64,000 nt of DNA from CAVQCX01 sp963711095 (GTDB lineage: Bacteria > Pseudomonadota > Gammaproteobacteria > Chromatiales > Chromatiaceae), in contig CAVQCX010000028.1 of NCBI GenBank assembly GCA_963711095.1, forward strand, positions 24,241 through 88,240. Direction: 5' to 3'. Below, in pieces: positions 17,718 through 26,266 of this stretch (the first letter of the stretch is position 1; each line of letters starts with the position of its first letter). Made by a program: the position numbers and the translations under genes. The notes under the pieces were generated by a model, which saw only the letters and a program-made list of their open reading frames with translations, was not told where the DNA came from and did not search any database.

Positions 17718-18187
17718 TGCGCATCGGCCATGGCTACGACGCGCACCGGTTCGCGCCGGGCCGCCCACTGGTGCTCGGGGGTGTGCCGATCCAGCACGAC
17801 CAGGGGCTCGCCGCCCACTCCGACGGGGACGTGGCCATACATGCGCTCTGCGACGCCCTGCTGGGTGCGGCGGCACTGGGCGACATCGGGCGCCATTTTC
17901 CGGACGGCAGCGCCGAGCTTGCGGGCATCGACAGCCGGGTGCTGCTGCGTCGGGTCGTTGATTTGCTCGGCGGGGCGGGCCTGCGGTTGGGCAACGTGGA
18001 CATCACCATCGTCGCCCAGGTCCCGCGGCTGGCGCCGTATATCGAGCAGATGCGCGAGCGTTTGGCCGCGGACCTGCACACCGAAGTAGGTGCGGTCAAT
18101 GTCAAAGCGACGACCACCGAGGGCATGGGCTTCGCCGGCCGTCGTGAAGGCATCGCCGCCCATGCGGTGGTCCTGCTGCGCGCGTGA
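17717..18187 (+). CDS. ispF: 2-C-methyl-D-erythritol 2,4-cyclodiphosphate synthase
   Basis: 156 aa, normal length. Metal ligands lie in GHGYDAHRF and HSDGDVAIHALCDALLGA. The C-terminal signature KATTTEGMGFAGRREGIAAH is complete. Next-but-one step after IspD in the MEP pathway; the two are adjacent as usual. The stop overlaps the truD start by 4 bp. Confidence 0.97.
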   Translation: MRIGHGYDAHRFAPGRPLVLGGVPIQHDQGLAAHSDGDVAIHALCDALLGAAALGDIGRHFPDGSAELAGIDSRVLLRRVVDLLGGAGLRLGNVDITIVAQVPRLAPYIEQMRERLAADLHTEVGAVNVKATTTEGMGFAGRREGIAAHAVVLLRA

Positions 18188-19242
18188 GCGCCGCTGGCGA
18201 TTGGATGGCAGCCTATTCGGTGGCTGCGCTGCCGCGCGCGCTCGGTGGCCCGCTCGGCAGCGGCACGCTGCGCAGCCTGCCCGAGGATTTCCAGGTGGAA
18301 GAGATCCTCGGGTTTGCCCCGGACGGCGAGGGCGAGCATGTGATGCTCTACGTCGAGAAGCGCAATACCAACACCGAGTGGCTGGCCCGCCAGCTGGCCC
18401 GCTTCGCCGGGGTCCCGCCGCGCGACATCGGGTTTGCCGGTCTCAAGGACCGCTATGCATTGACCCGACAGTGGTTCTCGGTGCGCCTTGGGGGGGCGCC
18501 GGAGCCCGACTGGGGCGCGCTGCAGAGTGACGAGATCCGTATCCTCTCGGCGGCCCGCCACCGCCGCAAGCTGCGCCGGGGCGCCCTGCGCGGCAACCGC
18601 TTTCGACTTTGCGTGCGTGATTTGCAGGCCGAGCCGGCTGCGCTCGAGGGATGCCTGCGCCGCCTGGCGCAGACCGGGGTGCCGAACTATTTCGGCGAGC
18701 AGCGTTTCGGAAATCTGGGCTCCAATCTGCGCGCCGCCGAGGCGCTGCTCGCGGGTGGCCGGGATCCCGGCCGGCAGCGCCGCTCCCTCGCCCTGTCGGC
18801 GGCGCGCTCTTTCCTATTCAACGAGGTCCTGGCCGAGCGGGTGCGCGAGGGCAGCTGGGACCGAGCGTTGCCCGGCGATCTGCTCCAGCCGGACGGCTCC
18901 CACGGAGTCTTCCTGCTGGATGCTGTGGACGCCGATATCGATGCGAGGGTGACGCGCCTGGAGGTCCATCCCACCGGCCCGCTCTGGGGGATCGAGCGCA
19001 TCCGCCCGCGCGGCCGGGTCGAGGACCTGGAGCGCGGGGTCGCGCAGGCCCATCCGGCCTGGCTGGCGGGATTGGAGCGGCTCAAGGTCGAGGGCGACCG
19101 ACGCGCCCTGCGGGTCCCGGTGCAATCCCTGGACTGGGAGATCACGGACCCCGGCTGGCTGGATCTGAGCTTCAGCCTGAGTGCCGGCAGCTACGCGACG
19201 GTCGTGCTGCGGGAACTGCTCGCGGTGCAGGCCCCGGGGTGA
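18184..19242 (+). CDS. truD: tRNA pseudouridine(13) synthase
   Basis: 352 aa. The catalytic Asp is in FAGLKDRYALTRQWFSV. Other family blocks are YVEKRNTNTEWLARQLA and GVPNYFGEQRFG, with FLFNEVLAERV in the C-terminal half. It modifies U13 of tRNA-Glu. The GTG start overlaps the ispF stop. truD before surE is the usual order. Confidence 0.95.
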   Translation: MSAAGDWMAAYSVAALPRALGGPLGSGTLRSLPEDFQVEEILGFAPDGEGEHVMLYVEKRNTNTEWLARQLARFAGVPPRDIGFAGLKDRYALTRQWFSVRLGGAPEPDWGALQSDEIRILSAARHRRKLRRGALRGNRFRLCVRDLQAEPAALEGCLRRLAQTGVPNYFGEQRFGNLGSNLRAAEALLAGGRDPGRQRRSLALSAARSFLFNEVLAERVREGSWDRALPGDLLQPDGSHGVFLLDAVDADIDARVTRLEVHPTGPLWGIERIRPRGRVEDLERGVAQAHPAWLAGLERLKVEGDRRALRVPVQSLDWEITDPGWLDLSFSLSAGSYATVVLRELLAVQAPG

Positions 19243-19276
19243 CCCGGGTCCTGGAGCGACGCACCGATCCCCCGGC

Positions 19277-19828
19277 TCAGAAGGGCTCCTGCTCGGGACG
19301 GCTGCGCGAGAGCAGGACATAGGCCGCGCCGGCTCCACCGTCCCAGGAAGGGGCCGAGCAGACCGCCAGCACCTGGGGGCACTGGGGCAGCCACTGATCG
19401 AGCTTCTGTTTCAGCACCGGCTGGCTGCCGTCGGTGCGCCGGCCCTTACCGTGGATCACCCGCAGGCATCGGAATCGCCGGCTCAGGGCATGGGCGAGGA
19501 AGCGCTGCAACACCCGTCGCGCCTCCTCCACGCGCAGGCCATGCAGGTCGAGACTGGCCTCGGGCACGATTCTGCCGCGCCTGAGCTCGCGAAGTACCCG
19601 CTGCTGCAGCCCGGGCCGCACGAACAGAAGCGATTCACCGGGCTCGATCCGGCGGTCGGCAAAGTCCTCCGCAAACGGGCTTTCGGGCGGTTGCTCCAGG
19701 GGCACAGGCCGGCGGCCTTGCTGAAACGGCTGCGCCCGGTCCTGCTCCAGCGGCTCAACGTCACCTATCGCCTGGTGGAAGACCTCGATGTCCTCGGCGG
19801 GTGGGTGGGGGTGCTTGGAATCGGACAT
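19277..19828 (-). CDS. Smr-domain protein (SmrA/YdaL type)
   Basis: 183 aa. The N-terminal half is charged and low in complexity. The C-terminal Smr domain has the diagnostic SLDLHGLRVEEAR and the VIHGKGRR motif. Smr domains are nicking endonucleases or RNA-cleaving modules; the single-domain proteobacterial form has no settled role. ATG 19828 (MSDSKHPH) is chosen because the longer ORF runs into the surE leader. It is the only minus-strand gene in this block. Confidence 0.88.
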   Translation of the reverse strand: MSDSKHPHPPAEDIEVFHQAIGDVEPLEQDRAQPFQQGRRPVPLEQPPESPFAEDFADRRIEPGESLLFVRPGLQQRVLRELRRGRIVPEASLDLHGLRVEEARRVLQRFLAHALSRRFRCLRVIHGKGRRTDGSQPVLKQKLDQWLPQCPQVLAVCSAPSWDGGAGAAYVLLSRSRPEQEPF

Positions 19829-20020
19829 GGCAGGTCGGACCCGCGGATGCTGATGGGACGGCCGCCCCGGCAGCCTCGGCTCGGGCCGGTGCAGGATGGG
19901 CGGCTCGGACGATTTCCAGTATAGTCTGCGGGTCAAAAATCCCGAGTGGCCTGGGGTCCGGGTAGCGCCGCCGAGCAATCCGCGGAGGTGACCGGGCGCG
20001 CCGATGCGGCGCCGGTTCTG

Positions 20021-20773
20021 ATGAAGATTCTCTTGAGCAACGACGACGGATATCAGGCGCCGGGCCTGGCGGCGCTGGCCGCTGCGCTTTCCACTGTCGC
20101 CGAGATTACCGTGGTCGCGCCTGATCGCGACCGCAGTGGGGCGAGCAACTCACTCACCCTGGATCTGCCGATCCGGGCCGAGCGTGCCGAGAACGGGTTC
20201 ATCCGCGTGGCCGGCACGCCCACCGACTGCGTTCACATCGCCATCACCGGTCTGCTCGACGAGGAGCCCGCCATGGTGGTGAGCGGTATCAACGCCGGAC
20301 CCAACCTAGGCGATGACGTGATCTACTCGGGGACCGTGGCGGCGGCCATGGAGGGTCGGTTCCTCGGGCTGCCGGCGTTGGCCGTGTCCATCAATTCGCA
20401 CACGCCCGCGCATCTGGAGAGCGCCGCCCGGGTCGCCCGGGAGCTGGTGGAGATGCTCAAATGCCGCCCGCTGGCCCCTGAGGTGATCCTCAACGTCAAT
20501 GTGCCCGACGTGCCCTACGAGCGGCTCAACGGGATCCGCGCGACCCGCCTCGGGCATCGCCACAAGGCCGAGCCGGCAGTCAAGGATCTGGACCCGCGGG
20601 GGCGCACGATCTACTGGATCGGCCTGGCCGGGCCGGAGCAGGACGCGGGTCCGGGCACCGATTTTCACGCGGTGCGCCAGGGCTATGTCTCGATCACGCC
20701 CCTGCAGGTGGATCTGACCCGCCATAGCGCACTCCCGGAGCTGGCCGTCTGGCTGGAGGCGATGGCGCGATGA
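20021..20773 (+). CDS. surE: 5'/3'-nucleotidase SurE
   Basis: 250 aa, normal length. It starts MKILLSNDDGYQAPGL, with the metal-binding DD pair, and has GTPTDCVHIAITGL and SGINAGPNLGDDVIYSGTV. It dephosphorylates nucleoside monophosphates in stationary phase. It overlaps pcm by 4 bp in the surE-pcm-nlpD-rpoS stress cluster. Confidence 0.97.
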   Translation: MKILLSNDDGYQAPGLAALAAALSTVAEITVVAPDRDRSGASNSLTLDLPIRAERAENGFIRVAGTPTDCVHIAITGLLDEEPAMVVSGINAGPNLGDDVIYSGTVAAAMEGRFLGLPALAVSINSHTPAHLESAARVARELVEMLKCRPLAPEVILNVNVPDVPYERLNGIRATRLGHRHKAEPAVKDLDPRGRTIYWIGLAGPEQDAGPGTDFHAVRQGYVSITPLQVDLTRHSALPELAVWLEAMAR

Positions 20774-21438
20774 TGCGACTGTCCGAGCTCTCCGGCATTG
20801 GCATGACCTCCCGGCGGACCCGGGAGCGGATGATCGAGCGGCTGCGGGCAGAGGGTATCACGCGGCTCGAGGTGCTGGAGGCCATGCGCAGCGTGCCGCG
20901 CCATATCTTCGTGGAAGAGGCGCTGGCCAGTCGTGCCTACGAGAACACCGCACTGCCGATCGGCCATGGCCAGACGATCTCCCAGCCCTACATTGTTGCG
21001 CGCATGACCGAGGCGCTGCTCGCGGCCGGTCCGCTCGCTACGGTGATGGAGGTGGGGACCGGCTCGGGCTATCAGACCGCGATCCTGGCGCGCTTGGTCG
21101 AGCGCGTGTACAGCGTCGAGCGCATCGATGCGTTGATTCCGCTGGCCCGGCGACGTTTGCAGGCGCTGCGCGCGCGCAACACCCGGCTGGTGCATAGCGA
21201 CGGGCGAGCGGGCCTCGCCCAGTACGCGCCTTTCGACGGCATCCTCGTCGCCGCCGCGCCGGAGGGCATCCCGCGCGCGCTCGTGGAGCAGCTCAGGCCG
21301 GGGGGCCGCATGGTCCTGCCGGTGGGTACCCGGGATAAGCAGGCCCTGGTGCGGGTGATCAGGGTCGGGGACGACGGCTACGAGAGCGAGATACTGGAGC
21401 CGGTAAGCTTCGTGCCGCTGTTGGAGGGTGTGAATTGA
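20770..21438 (+). CDS. pcm: Protein-L-isoaspartate O-methyltransferase
   Basis: 222 aa. SAM site VMEVGTGSGYQTAILA; substrate loop PIGHGQTISQPYIVARMTE. It repairs isoaspartyl damage in ageing proteins. It overlaps surE upstream, and the TTG start of the next gene lies inside its stop. Confidence 0.97.
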   Translation: MMRLSELSGIGMTSRRTRERMIERLRAEGITRLEVLEAMRSVPRHIFVEEALASRAYENTALPIGHGQTISQPYIVARMTEALLAAGPLATVMEVGTGSGYQTAILARLVERVYSVERIDALIPLARRRLQALRARNTRLVHSDGRAGLAQYAPFDGILVAAAPEGIPRALVEQLRPGGRMVLPVGTRDKQALVRVIRVGDDGYESEILEPVSFVPLLEGVN

Positions 21439-22016
21439 TCCGGCCGCTCTCGCCGCTCTACGAGCGCGTCATTCGCTGGTCCCGGCATCGCCATGCTGAG
21501 CGCTATCTGGCGGCCCTGAGCTTTGCGGAGTCTTCGTTCTTTCCGATCCCGCCGGATGTGATGCTGGCGCCCATGTGCATGGCCGAGCCCGGCAAGGCCT
21601 GGCGCTTCGCGCTGCTGACGACCCTGGCGTCGGCGCTCGGGGGGATGCTCGGTTACCTGATCGGGATGTTCGCGTTTGATCTGGTGTTGCCGCTAATTCG
21701 CGATACCGGCTACTACCCGAAATATCTGGATGTCCGCGTCTGGTTCGATCGCTGGGGCTTCTGGGCGGTGTTTCTGGCCGGGTTTTCTCCAATCCCGTAC
21801 AAGCTGTTCACGATCACTGCGGGGGTTATTGAGATGGCCTTCCTGCCGTTCGTCGCGGCCTCCCTGATCGGCCGCGGCGCGCGTTTCTATCTGGTCTCGG
21901 CGCTCATGGCCTGGGGCGGGGAGCGCATGGAAGGGCTGCTTCGCCGATATGTCGATGCCCTGGGCTGGCTGCTCCTGGTGCTGGCGTTGGTGGCCTTCGT
22001 CTTGGCCCAGGAGTAG
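21435..22016 (+). CDS. yqaA: YqaA-type membrane protein (VTT/SNARE-associated family)
   Basis: 193 aa with four or five predicted helices. The family blocks SFAESSFFPIPPDVMLAPM and GFSPIPYKLFTITAGV are clear, matching the VTT domain shared with DedA proteins. A role in lipid scrambling or envelope homeostasis is inferred from that family. TTG start at 21435, coupled to pcm. It is commonly found between pcm and nlpD in this lineage. Confidence 0.85.
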   Translation: MIRPLSPLYERVIRWSRHRHAERYLAALSFAESSFFPIPPDVMLAPMCMAEPGKAWRFALLTTLASALGGMLGYLIGMFAFDLVLPLIRDTGYYPKYLDVRVWFDRWGFWAVFLAGFSPIPYKLFTITAGVIEMAFLPFVAASLIGRGARFYLVSALMAWGGERMEGLLRRYVDALGWLLLVLALVAFVLAQE

Positions 22017-22059
22017 TCGCCGAACTTTATCAATCGGACAGGCGGTGTACGATGTTGTC

Positions 22060-23093
22060 ATGGATCTGTCGCCCGCTCTGATCTTGCGCCTTGCCATGGG
22101 ACCGGGGATAGGCCCCAGGAAGCGCTATCGGCTGGCGCTTGCCTGCACGCTGGTGCTGGCGCTGGTCGCCGGCTGCAGCACGCTGGAAGAATCCGGACTC
22201 AGCGAGACTGGCGAATCCGCCGGCCGGCCCCCCATCACCTCGAGCAGCTATCGGGTCGAGGCCGGCGATACCCTTTGGAGCATCGCCTGGCGCGCGGGCC
22301 TGGATTATCGTCAGGTGGCCGACTGGAATCGGCTGCCGCCGCCCTACACCATCTACCCCGGCCAACGTCTGCGTCTGACCAGCCCTTACCCGCCGCTGAT
22401 CTCCGCCGGGCCACCCGACCGATCTCTCGGCGTTGCAGCGAGCGTGCCGATCCGGGTGCAGCGCCCGCTGCCGCCCGCGCAGCCCGCGCCCCCGGCATTG
22501 TCGCCGGCATCGTCCCCGGCATCGCCCCGGCATCGTCCCCGGCATCGTCCCCGGCATCGTCCCCGGCATCGTCCCCGGCATCGTCCCCGGCATCGTCCCC
22601 GGCATTGTCCCCGGCATTGTCCCCGGCATTGTCCCCGGCATCGCCCCTGGCATCGCCGACCGTGGCCCGGGGGCAGCCGCCGGCCCCGCTGGGGGACAAC
22701 GGCGTCGCCGAGATCGGCAGCAGTCTGCACTGGCAATGGCCCACCGAAGGCCGGGTGGCCCAGGGCTTTGCCGAGGACGATGCGACCCGCAAGGGATTGA
22801 AGATCGCCGGGACTCTGGGCCAGCCCATCTATGCCGCCGAGGCGGGTCGAGTGGTCTATAGCGGAAGTGGACTGATTGGATACGGAGCGCTTATCATCAT
22901 CAAACATAATAAAGATTATTTAAGCGCTTACGGATATAACAGCAAAATCCTGGTCAAGGAAGGCGACCAGGTCACCAAAGGCGAGCACATCGCGGAGATG
23001 GGACGCAACGGTGGGGGGCCCCCCATGTTGCATTTCGAGATCAGGCAGCGTGGCAAGCCCGTTGATCCGACAAGGGTCTTGCCGCCTCGATGA
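22060..23093 (+). pseudogene. nlpD: NlpD-like LysM/M23 lipoprotein gene, frameshifted in a repeat
   Basis: The N-terminal frame encodes a lipoprotein signal (lipobox LVAGC) and a LysM domain (YRVEAGDTLWSIAWRAG). The C-terminal frame encodes an M23-type (LytM) domain, from LHWQWPTEGRVAQGF to MLHFEIRQRGKPVDP, which would activate cell-wall amidases at division. Between them is a Pro/Ser/Ala linker built of 12 bp repeats. One unit is 11 bp (22518 to 22529), so the two halves are in different frames. With the base restored the protein is about 344 aa. The M23 domain lacks some zinc ligands, as NlpD/EnvC-type activators do. Position before rpoS is typical. The start is uncertain; ATG 22096 is an alternative. 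Confidence 0.88.
22503..22655 (+). repeat. 12 bp tandem repeat in the nlpD linker
   Basis: Thirteen GGCAT motifs occur at 22506, 22518, 22529, 22541 and then every 12 bp to 22649. The unit is CCCGGCATCGTC with a GCATTG variant in three copies. All steps are 12 bp except 22518 to 22529, which is 11 bp and causes the frameshift. Confidence 0.95.
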
Positions 23094-23160
23094 TCCGCCC
23101 CCGATTCAGGGTACCCGGCTGCTGATTGCGCTCTGCCCAGGCACTTGAAGAGGATGCGTG

Positions 23161-24165
23161 ATGGTGAAGAAGAAGGCTGCCGAAGATCCGATCATGCGCG
23201 AGGACCTGGTCGAGGATATCGCCGATGAAGCGGATCTAGTGGCGGAGGAGGATCTCAGCGCGGAGCAGGGGGCCCTCGAGGACGACAAGGACGACGACAA
23301 TCCCGTCTATGCCGCCGGAGAGATTCCCGACGGCCAGATGGATGCGACCCGGCTGTATCTGAGCGAGATCGGCATCTCCAAGCTGCTCACGGCGGAGGAG
23401 GAGGTGTTTTTCGCGCGCCGTGCGCAGCGCGGCGACGTGCCTTCCCGCCAGCGCATGATCGAGAGCAACCTGCGCCTGGTAGTGAAGATTGCGCGCCGCT
23501 ATATGAACCGGGGATTGGCCCTGCTCGACCTGATCGAAGAAGGCAACCTCGGATTGATCCGGGCGGTGGAAAAATTCGATCCCGAGCGCGGCTTTCGTTT
23601 CTCCACCTATGCCACCTGGTGGATCCGCCAGACCATCGAGCGCGCGATCATGAATCAGACGCGCACCATCCGCTTGCCGATCCACGTGGTCAAGGAGATC
23701 AACGTGTACCTGCGCGCCGCGCGCAAGCTTGCCCAACAGCTCGATCACGAGCCTTCCTCGGAGGAGATTGCCGGTCTGCTGGACAAGCCCATCGACGAGG
23801 TCAAGCGCATGCTCGGTCTGAACGAGCGGGTGACCTCCGTCGATACCCCCTACGGCAAGGATGCCGACAAGCCGCTGCTCGACTCCATACCCGATGACGA
23901 GACGCCGGACCCGACCGAGAGTCTGCAGAGCCAGGGCATCAACGCCAACATGGACCATTGGCTCAGCAAGCTCAACGAGAAGCAGCGCGAGGTGGTGGAG
24001 CGCCGCTTCGGTCTGCACGGCTATGAGAACTCCACCCTGGAGCAGGTCGCCAACGAGCTCGGTGTCACCCGCGAGCGGGTACGCCAGATCCAGATGGATG
24101 CCCTGAGGCGGCTGCGCGATATCCTCGAAAAGGAAGGCTTCTCGGTCGACGCCATCTTCAAGTGA
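23161..24165 (+). CDS. rpoS: RNA polymerase sigma factor RpoS
   Basis: 334 aa. An acidic N-terminus leads to region 1.2/2 with TRLYLSEIGISKLLTAEEEV, the -10 binding block GFRFSTYATWWIRQTIERAI, and region 4 ending VTRERVRQIQMDALRRLRDI. The absence of a long region 1.1 separates it from RpoD. Master regulator of stationary phase and general stress. ATG 23161 is preferred over GTG 23158 because AGAGG ends 7 nt upstream. It is downstream of nlpD, which usually houses its main promoter. Confidence 0.96.
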   Translation: MVKKKAAEDPIMREDLVEDIADEADLVAEEDLSAEQGALEDDKDDDNPVYAAGEIPDGQMDATRLYLSEIGISKLLTAEEEVFFARRAQRGDVPSRQRMIESNLRLVVKIARRYMNRGLALLDLIEEGNLGLIRAVEKFDPERGFRFSTYATWWIRQTIERAIMNQTRTIRLPIHVVKEINVYLRAARKLAQQLDHEPSSEEIAGLLDKPIDEVKRMLGLNERVTSVDTPYGKDADKPLLDSIPDDETPDPTESLQSQGINANMDHWLSKLNEKQREVVERRFGLHGYENSTLEQVANELGVTRERVRQIQMDALRRLRDILEKEGFSVDAIFK

Positions 24166-24167
24166 CC

Positions 24168-24200
24168 GCGCCGCTCCCGCGCCGCTCCCGCGCCGCTCCC
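24168..24200 (+). repeat. Three 11 bp direct repeats after rpoS
   Basis: GCGCCGCTCCC occurs three times in tandem (24168, 24179, 24190), followed by GCGGCGGG, which could pair with the last unit. It lies directly after the rpoS stop. There is no T-tract, so it is not a normal intrinsic terminator. Confidence 0.7.
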
Positions 24201-24252
24201 GCGGCGGGCACCCGGTGGCTCCCCGAGCCCGTGACCTGAAAAACGGCAACTG

Positions 24253-24385
24253 GAACCGCCAAGGCGCGAAGGATGCCAAGGCAGATACGCACCTAGTGCG
24301 ATAGCACGCTCTTCACCCAAAGGGCGACTACGGTTTCGCGGATATCTTTTTGAAACGCCTGGCGATCTTGGCGCCTTGGCCGTTC
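24253..24385. repeat. Imperfect terminal inverted repeat element, about 133 bp
   Basis: GAACCGCCAAGGCGC at 24253-24267 is inverted as GCGCCTTGGCCGTTC at 24371-24385 (14 of 15 match). No ORF lies inside. It looks like a small non-coding repeat or MITE-like element between rpoS and the next gene. Confidence 0.5.
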
Positions 24386-24412
24386 AAATGGTGTTTCCAC
24401 GGTTACGGTACC

Positions 24413-24784
24413 TCAGAGCATGATCAGGGCGGCGACCACCCGGCGGCCATCGCCCACCAGGATGTTGTAGGTCCGGCAGGCCGCGCCGGTATCCATCACC
24501 TCGATGCCGATGCGGCGCTGGAGCAGCCCCCGGTAGAGCGCCGGGCTCGGAAACGCCTGCTGCGAGCCGGTGCCGAGGAGCAGGATCTGCGGCTCCAGCG
24601 CGAGCAGCGCGTCGAAATGCTCGGGGCTCAGGTCGGTGGCGCGCTGGGGCCCCCAATCGGGGATCAATCGCTCGGGGGTGACCACCAGGCTGCGGGTGAA
24701 GGCGCTACCGCGGACCAGGATCTTTCCGGGCCCGTAGCCGCTGATGGTGTACAGTCCGGTCTGATCTTCGTAGGCGAATTTCAT
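24413..24784 (-). CDS. Mth938-domain (DUF498/NDUFAF3-like) protein
   Basis: 123 aa. Family features are YTISGYGPGKILVRG near the N-terminus, ILLLGTGSQQAFP in the middle, and EVMDTGAACRTYNILVGDGR at the end. Relatives include the mitochondrial complex I assembly factor NDUFAF3; the bacterial function is not known. It is a single gene facing rpoS. It shares its upstream region with alaC, from which it diverges. Confidence 0.85.
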   Translation of the reverse strand: MKFAYEDQTGLYTISGYGPGKILVRGSAFTRSLVVTPERLIPDWGPQRATDLSPEHFDALLALEPQILLLGTGSQQAFPSPALYRGLLQRRIGIEVMDTGAACRTYNILVGDGRRVVAALIML

Positions 24785-24839
24785 CGATCCACCCTAGCCT
24801 GGGCCGGGTCGCGCCGCAAGGTGTATCCACCTAATTTCT

Positions 24840-24869
24840 TTGACATTTTGGCTCGTTGTCGGGTAGCTT
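24840..24869 (+). promoter_or_regulatory. Predicted alaC promoter
   Basis: Perfect TTGACA at 24840-24845 and a weak TAGCTT at 24864-24869 with an 18 bp spacer, about 35 bp before the alaC start. Confidence 0.4.
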
Positions 24870-24908
24870 AATCGCTTTTCCCGCCCTGATCCGCACACCG
24901 AGGTCCCC

Positions 24909-26108
24909 GTGTCCCCGCCGCCGATGGAAGAGTTCCAAAGAATCAAGCGTTTGCCGCCCTACGTGTTCGCGATCGTCAACGAGCTCAAGGCGGCCGCGCG
25001 AGCCCGCGGCGAGGACATCATCGATTTCGGCATGGGCAATCCCGATCAGCCCACGCCCCGGCATATCGTCGACAAGCTCGTCGAGGTCGCGGTCCGCCGG
25101 GACACCCACCGCTATTCCATGTCCAAGGGCATCCCGAGGTTGCGCCGGGCGATCTGTCATTGGTACAAGCGCCGTTTCGATGTCGACCTCAATCCCAACA
25201 CCCAGGCGATAGTCACCATCGGCTCCAAGGAAGGGCTTGCCCACCTGGCGCTCGCCTGCATGGGTCCCGGCGACTCGGTGCTGGTTCCCAACCCGGCCTA
25301 TCCCATCCACCCCTACGGATTCATCATCGCCGGGGCGGACGTGCGCCACGTGCCCCTCAAGCCGGGCGTCGACTTCTTCGACGAGCTGGATCGGGCGATC
25401 CACGCGTCCTGGCCGCGGCCCAAGATGCTGGTGCTGAATTTTCCCGGCAATCCCACCACCCAGTGCGTGGAGCTGGCGTTCTTCGAGAAGGTGGTGGAGG
25501 CCGCCCGTCGGCACGGGATCTGGGTTATTAACGACCTCGCCTACGCCGACATCGTCTTCGACGGTTATGTCGCGCCCTCGATCCTTCAGGTACCCGGCGC
25601 GGACGATATCGCCGTTGAGTTCTTCTCGCTGTCCAAGAGCTACAACATGCCTGGCTGGCGGATCGGCTTCATGGTCGGCAATGCCACGCTCGTGGCGGCG
25701 CTCGCCCGTATCAAGTCCTATCTGGACTATGGCACCTTCACCCCGATCCAGGTCGCCGCGATCACCGCGCTTGAGGGCCCCCAGGATTGCGTGCGCGAGA
25801 TCGCCGGCATGTACCAGCGCCGCCGCGATGCCCTGTGCGAAGGCCTGTGCAACATCGGCTGGGAGGTGGAAAAGCCCAAGGCGACCATGTTTGTCTGGGC
25901 GCCGATCCCCGAGCCGTATCGCGCCATGGGCTCGCTGGAGTTTTCCAAGAAGCTGCTGCACGAGGCGCACGTCGCGGTTTCTCCCGGCATCGGCTTCGGC
26001 GAGCATGGCGATGATCATGTGCGCTTCGGGCTGATCGAGAATGAGCACCGCACGCGCCAGGCGGTCAGGGGTATCCGCGACATGTTCCGTGCCGACGGCG
26101 TGCTCTGA
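24909..26108 (+). CDS. alaC: Alanine-forming PLP aminotransferase AlaC
   Basis: 399 aa class I aminotransferase. The AlaC hallmark RIKRLPPYVFAIVNELK lies near the N-terminus and IIDFGMGNPDQPTPRHI follows. The PLP lysine is in SLSKSYNMPGWRIGF, and FPGNPTTQCVE contributes cofactor contacts. It makes alanine from pyruvate and glutamate. It sits upstream of hom, as in many gammaproteobacteria. GTG 24909 is taken as the start; ATG 24924 is possible. Confidence 0.93.
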   Translation: MSPPPMEEFQRIKRLPPYVFAIVNELKAAARARGEDIIDFGMGNPDQPTPRHIVDKLVEVAVRRDTHRYSMSKGIPRLRRAICHWYKRRFDVDLNPNTQAIVTIGSKEGLAHLALACMGPGDSVLVPNPAYPIHPYGFIIAGADVRHVPLKPGVDFFDELDRAIHASWPRPKMLVLNFPGNPTTQCVELAFFEKVVEAARRHGIWVINDLAYADIVFDGYVAPSILQVPGADDIAVEFFSLSKSYNMPGWRIGFMVGNATLVAALARIKSYLDYGTFTPIQVAAITALEGPQDCVREIAGMYQRRRDALCEGLCNIGWEVEKPKATMFVWAPIPEPYRAMGSLEFSKKLLHEAHVAVSPGIGFGEHGDDHVRFGLIENEHRTRQAVRGIRDMFRADGVL

Positions 26109-26266
26109 AACGGGGTTGCGGCCCGCGGCATCCGGGTTGGGCAGGGTCGCTCGCGTGCCGTCGGGCGCCGCGGCGTCCGCACGCGTCTCGGCCGCTCGTA
26201 CCCGCGCCCAGTCCGGGCAATCCGGGTCGCGCCGGCGGGCAGGGGCATTTTTTGAGGAGAGATAAG

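Noticed and set aside
22030..22653. Minus-strand ORF with repeated MPGT units
   Set aside because: Shadow of the nlpD 12 bp repeat; the repeat simply keeps all frames open.
22503..22655. Possible CRISPR array
   Set aside because: Units are contiguous 12 bp tandem repeats without spacers and lie inside a coding linker. No CRISPR array or cas gene was seen in the window.
24168..24204. rpoS terminator
   Set aside because: The GC-rich 11 bp repeats can pair with GCGGCGGG, but there is no T-tract.
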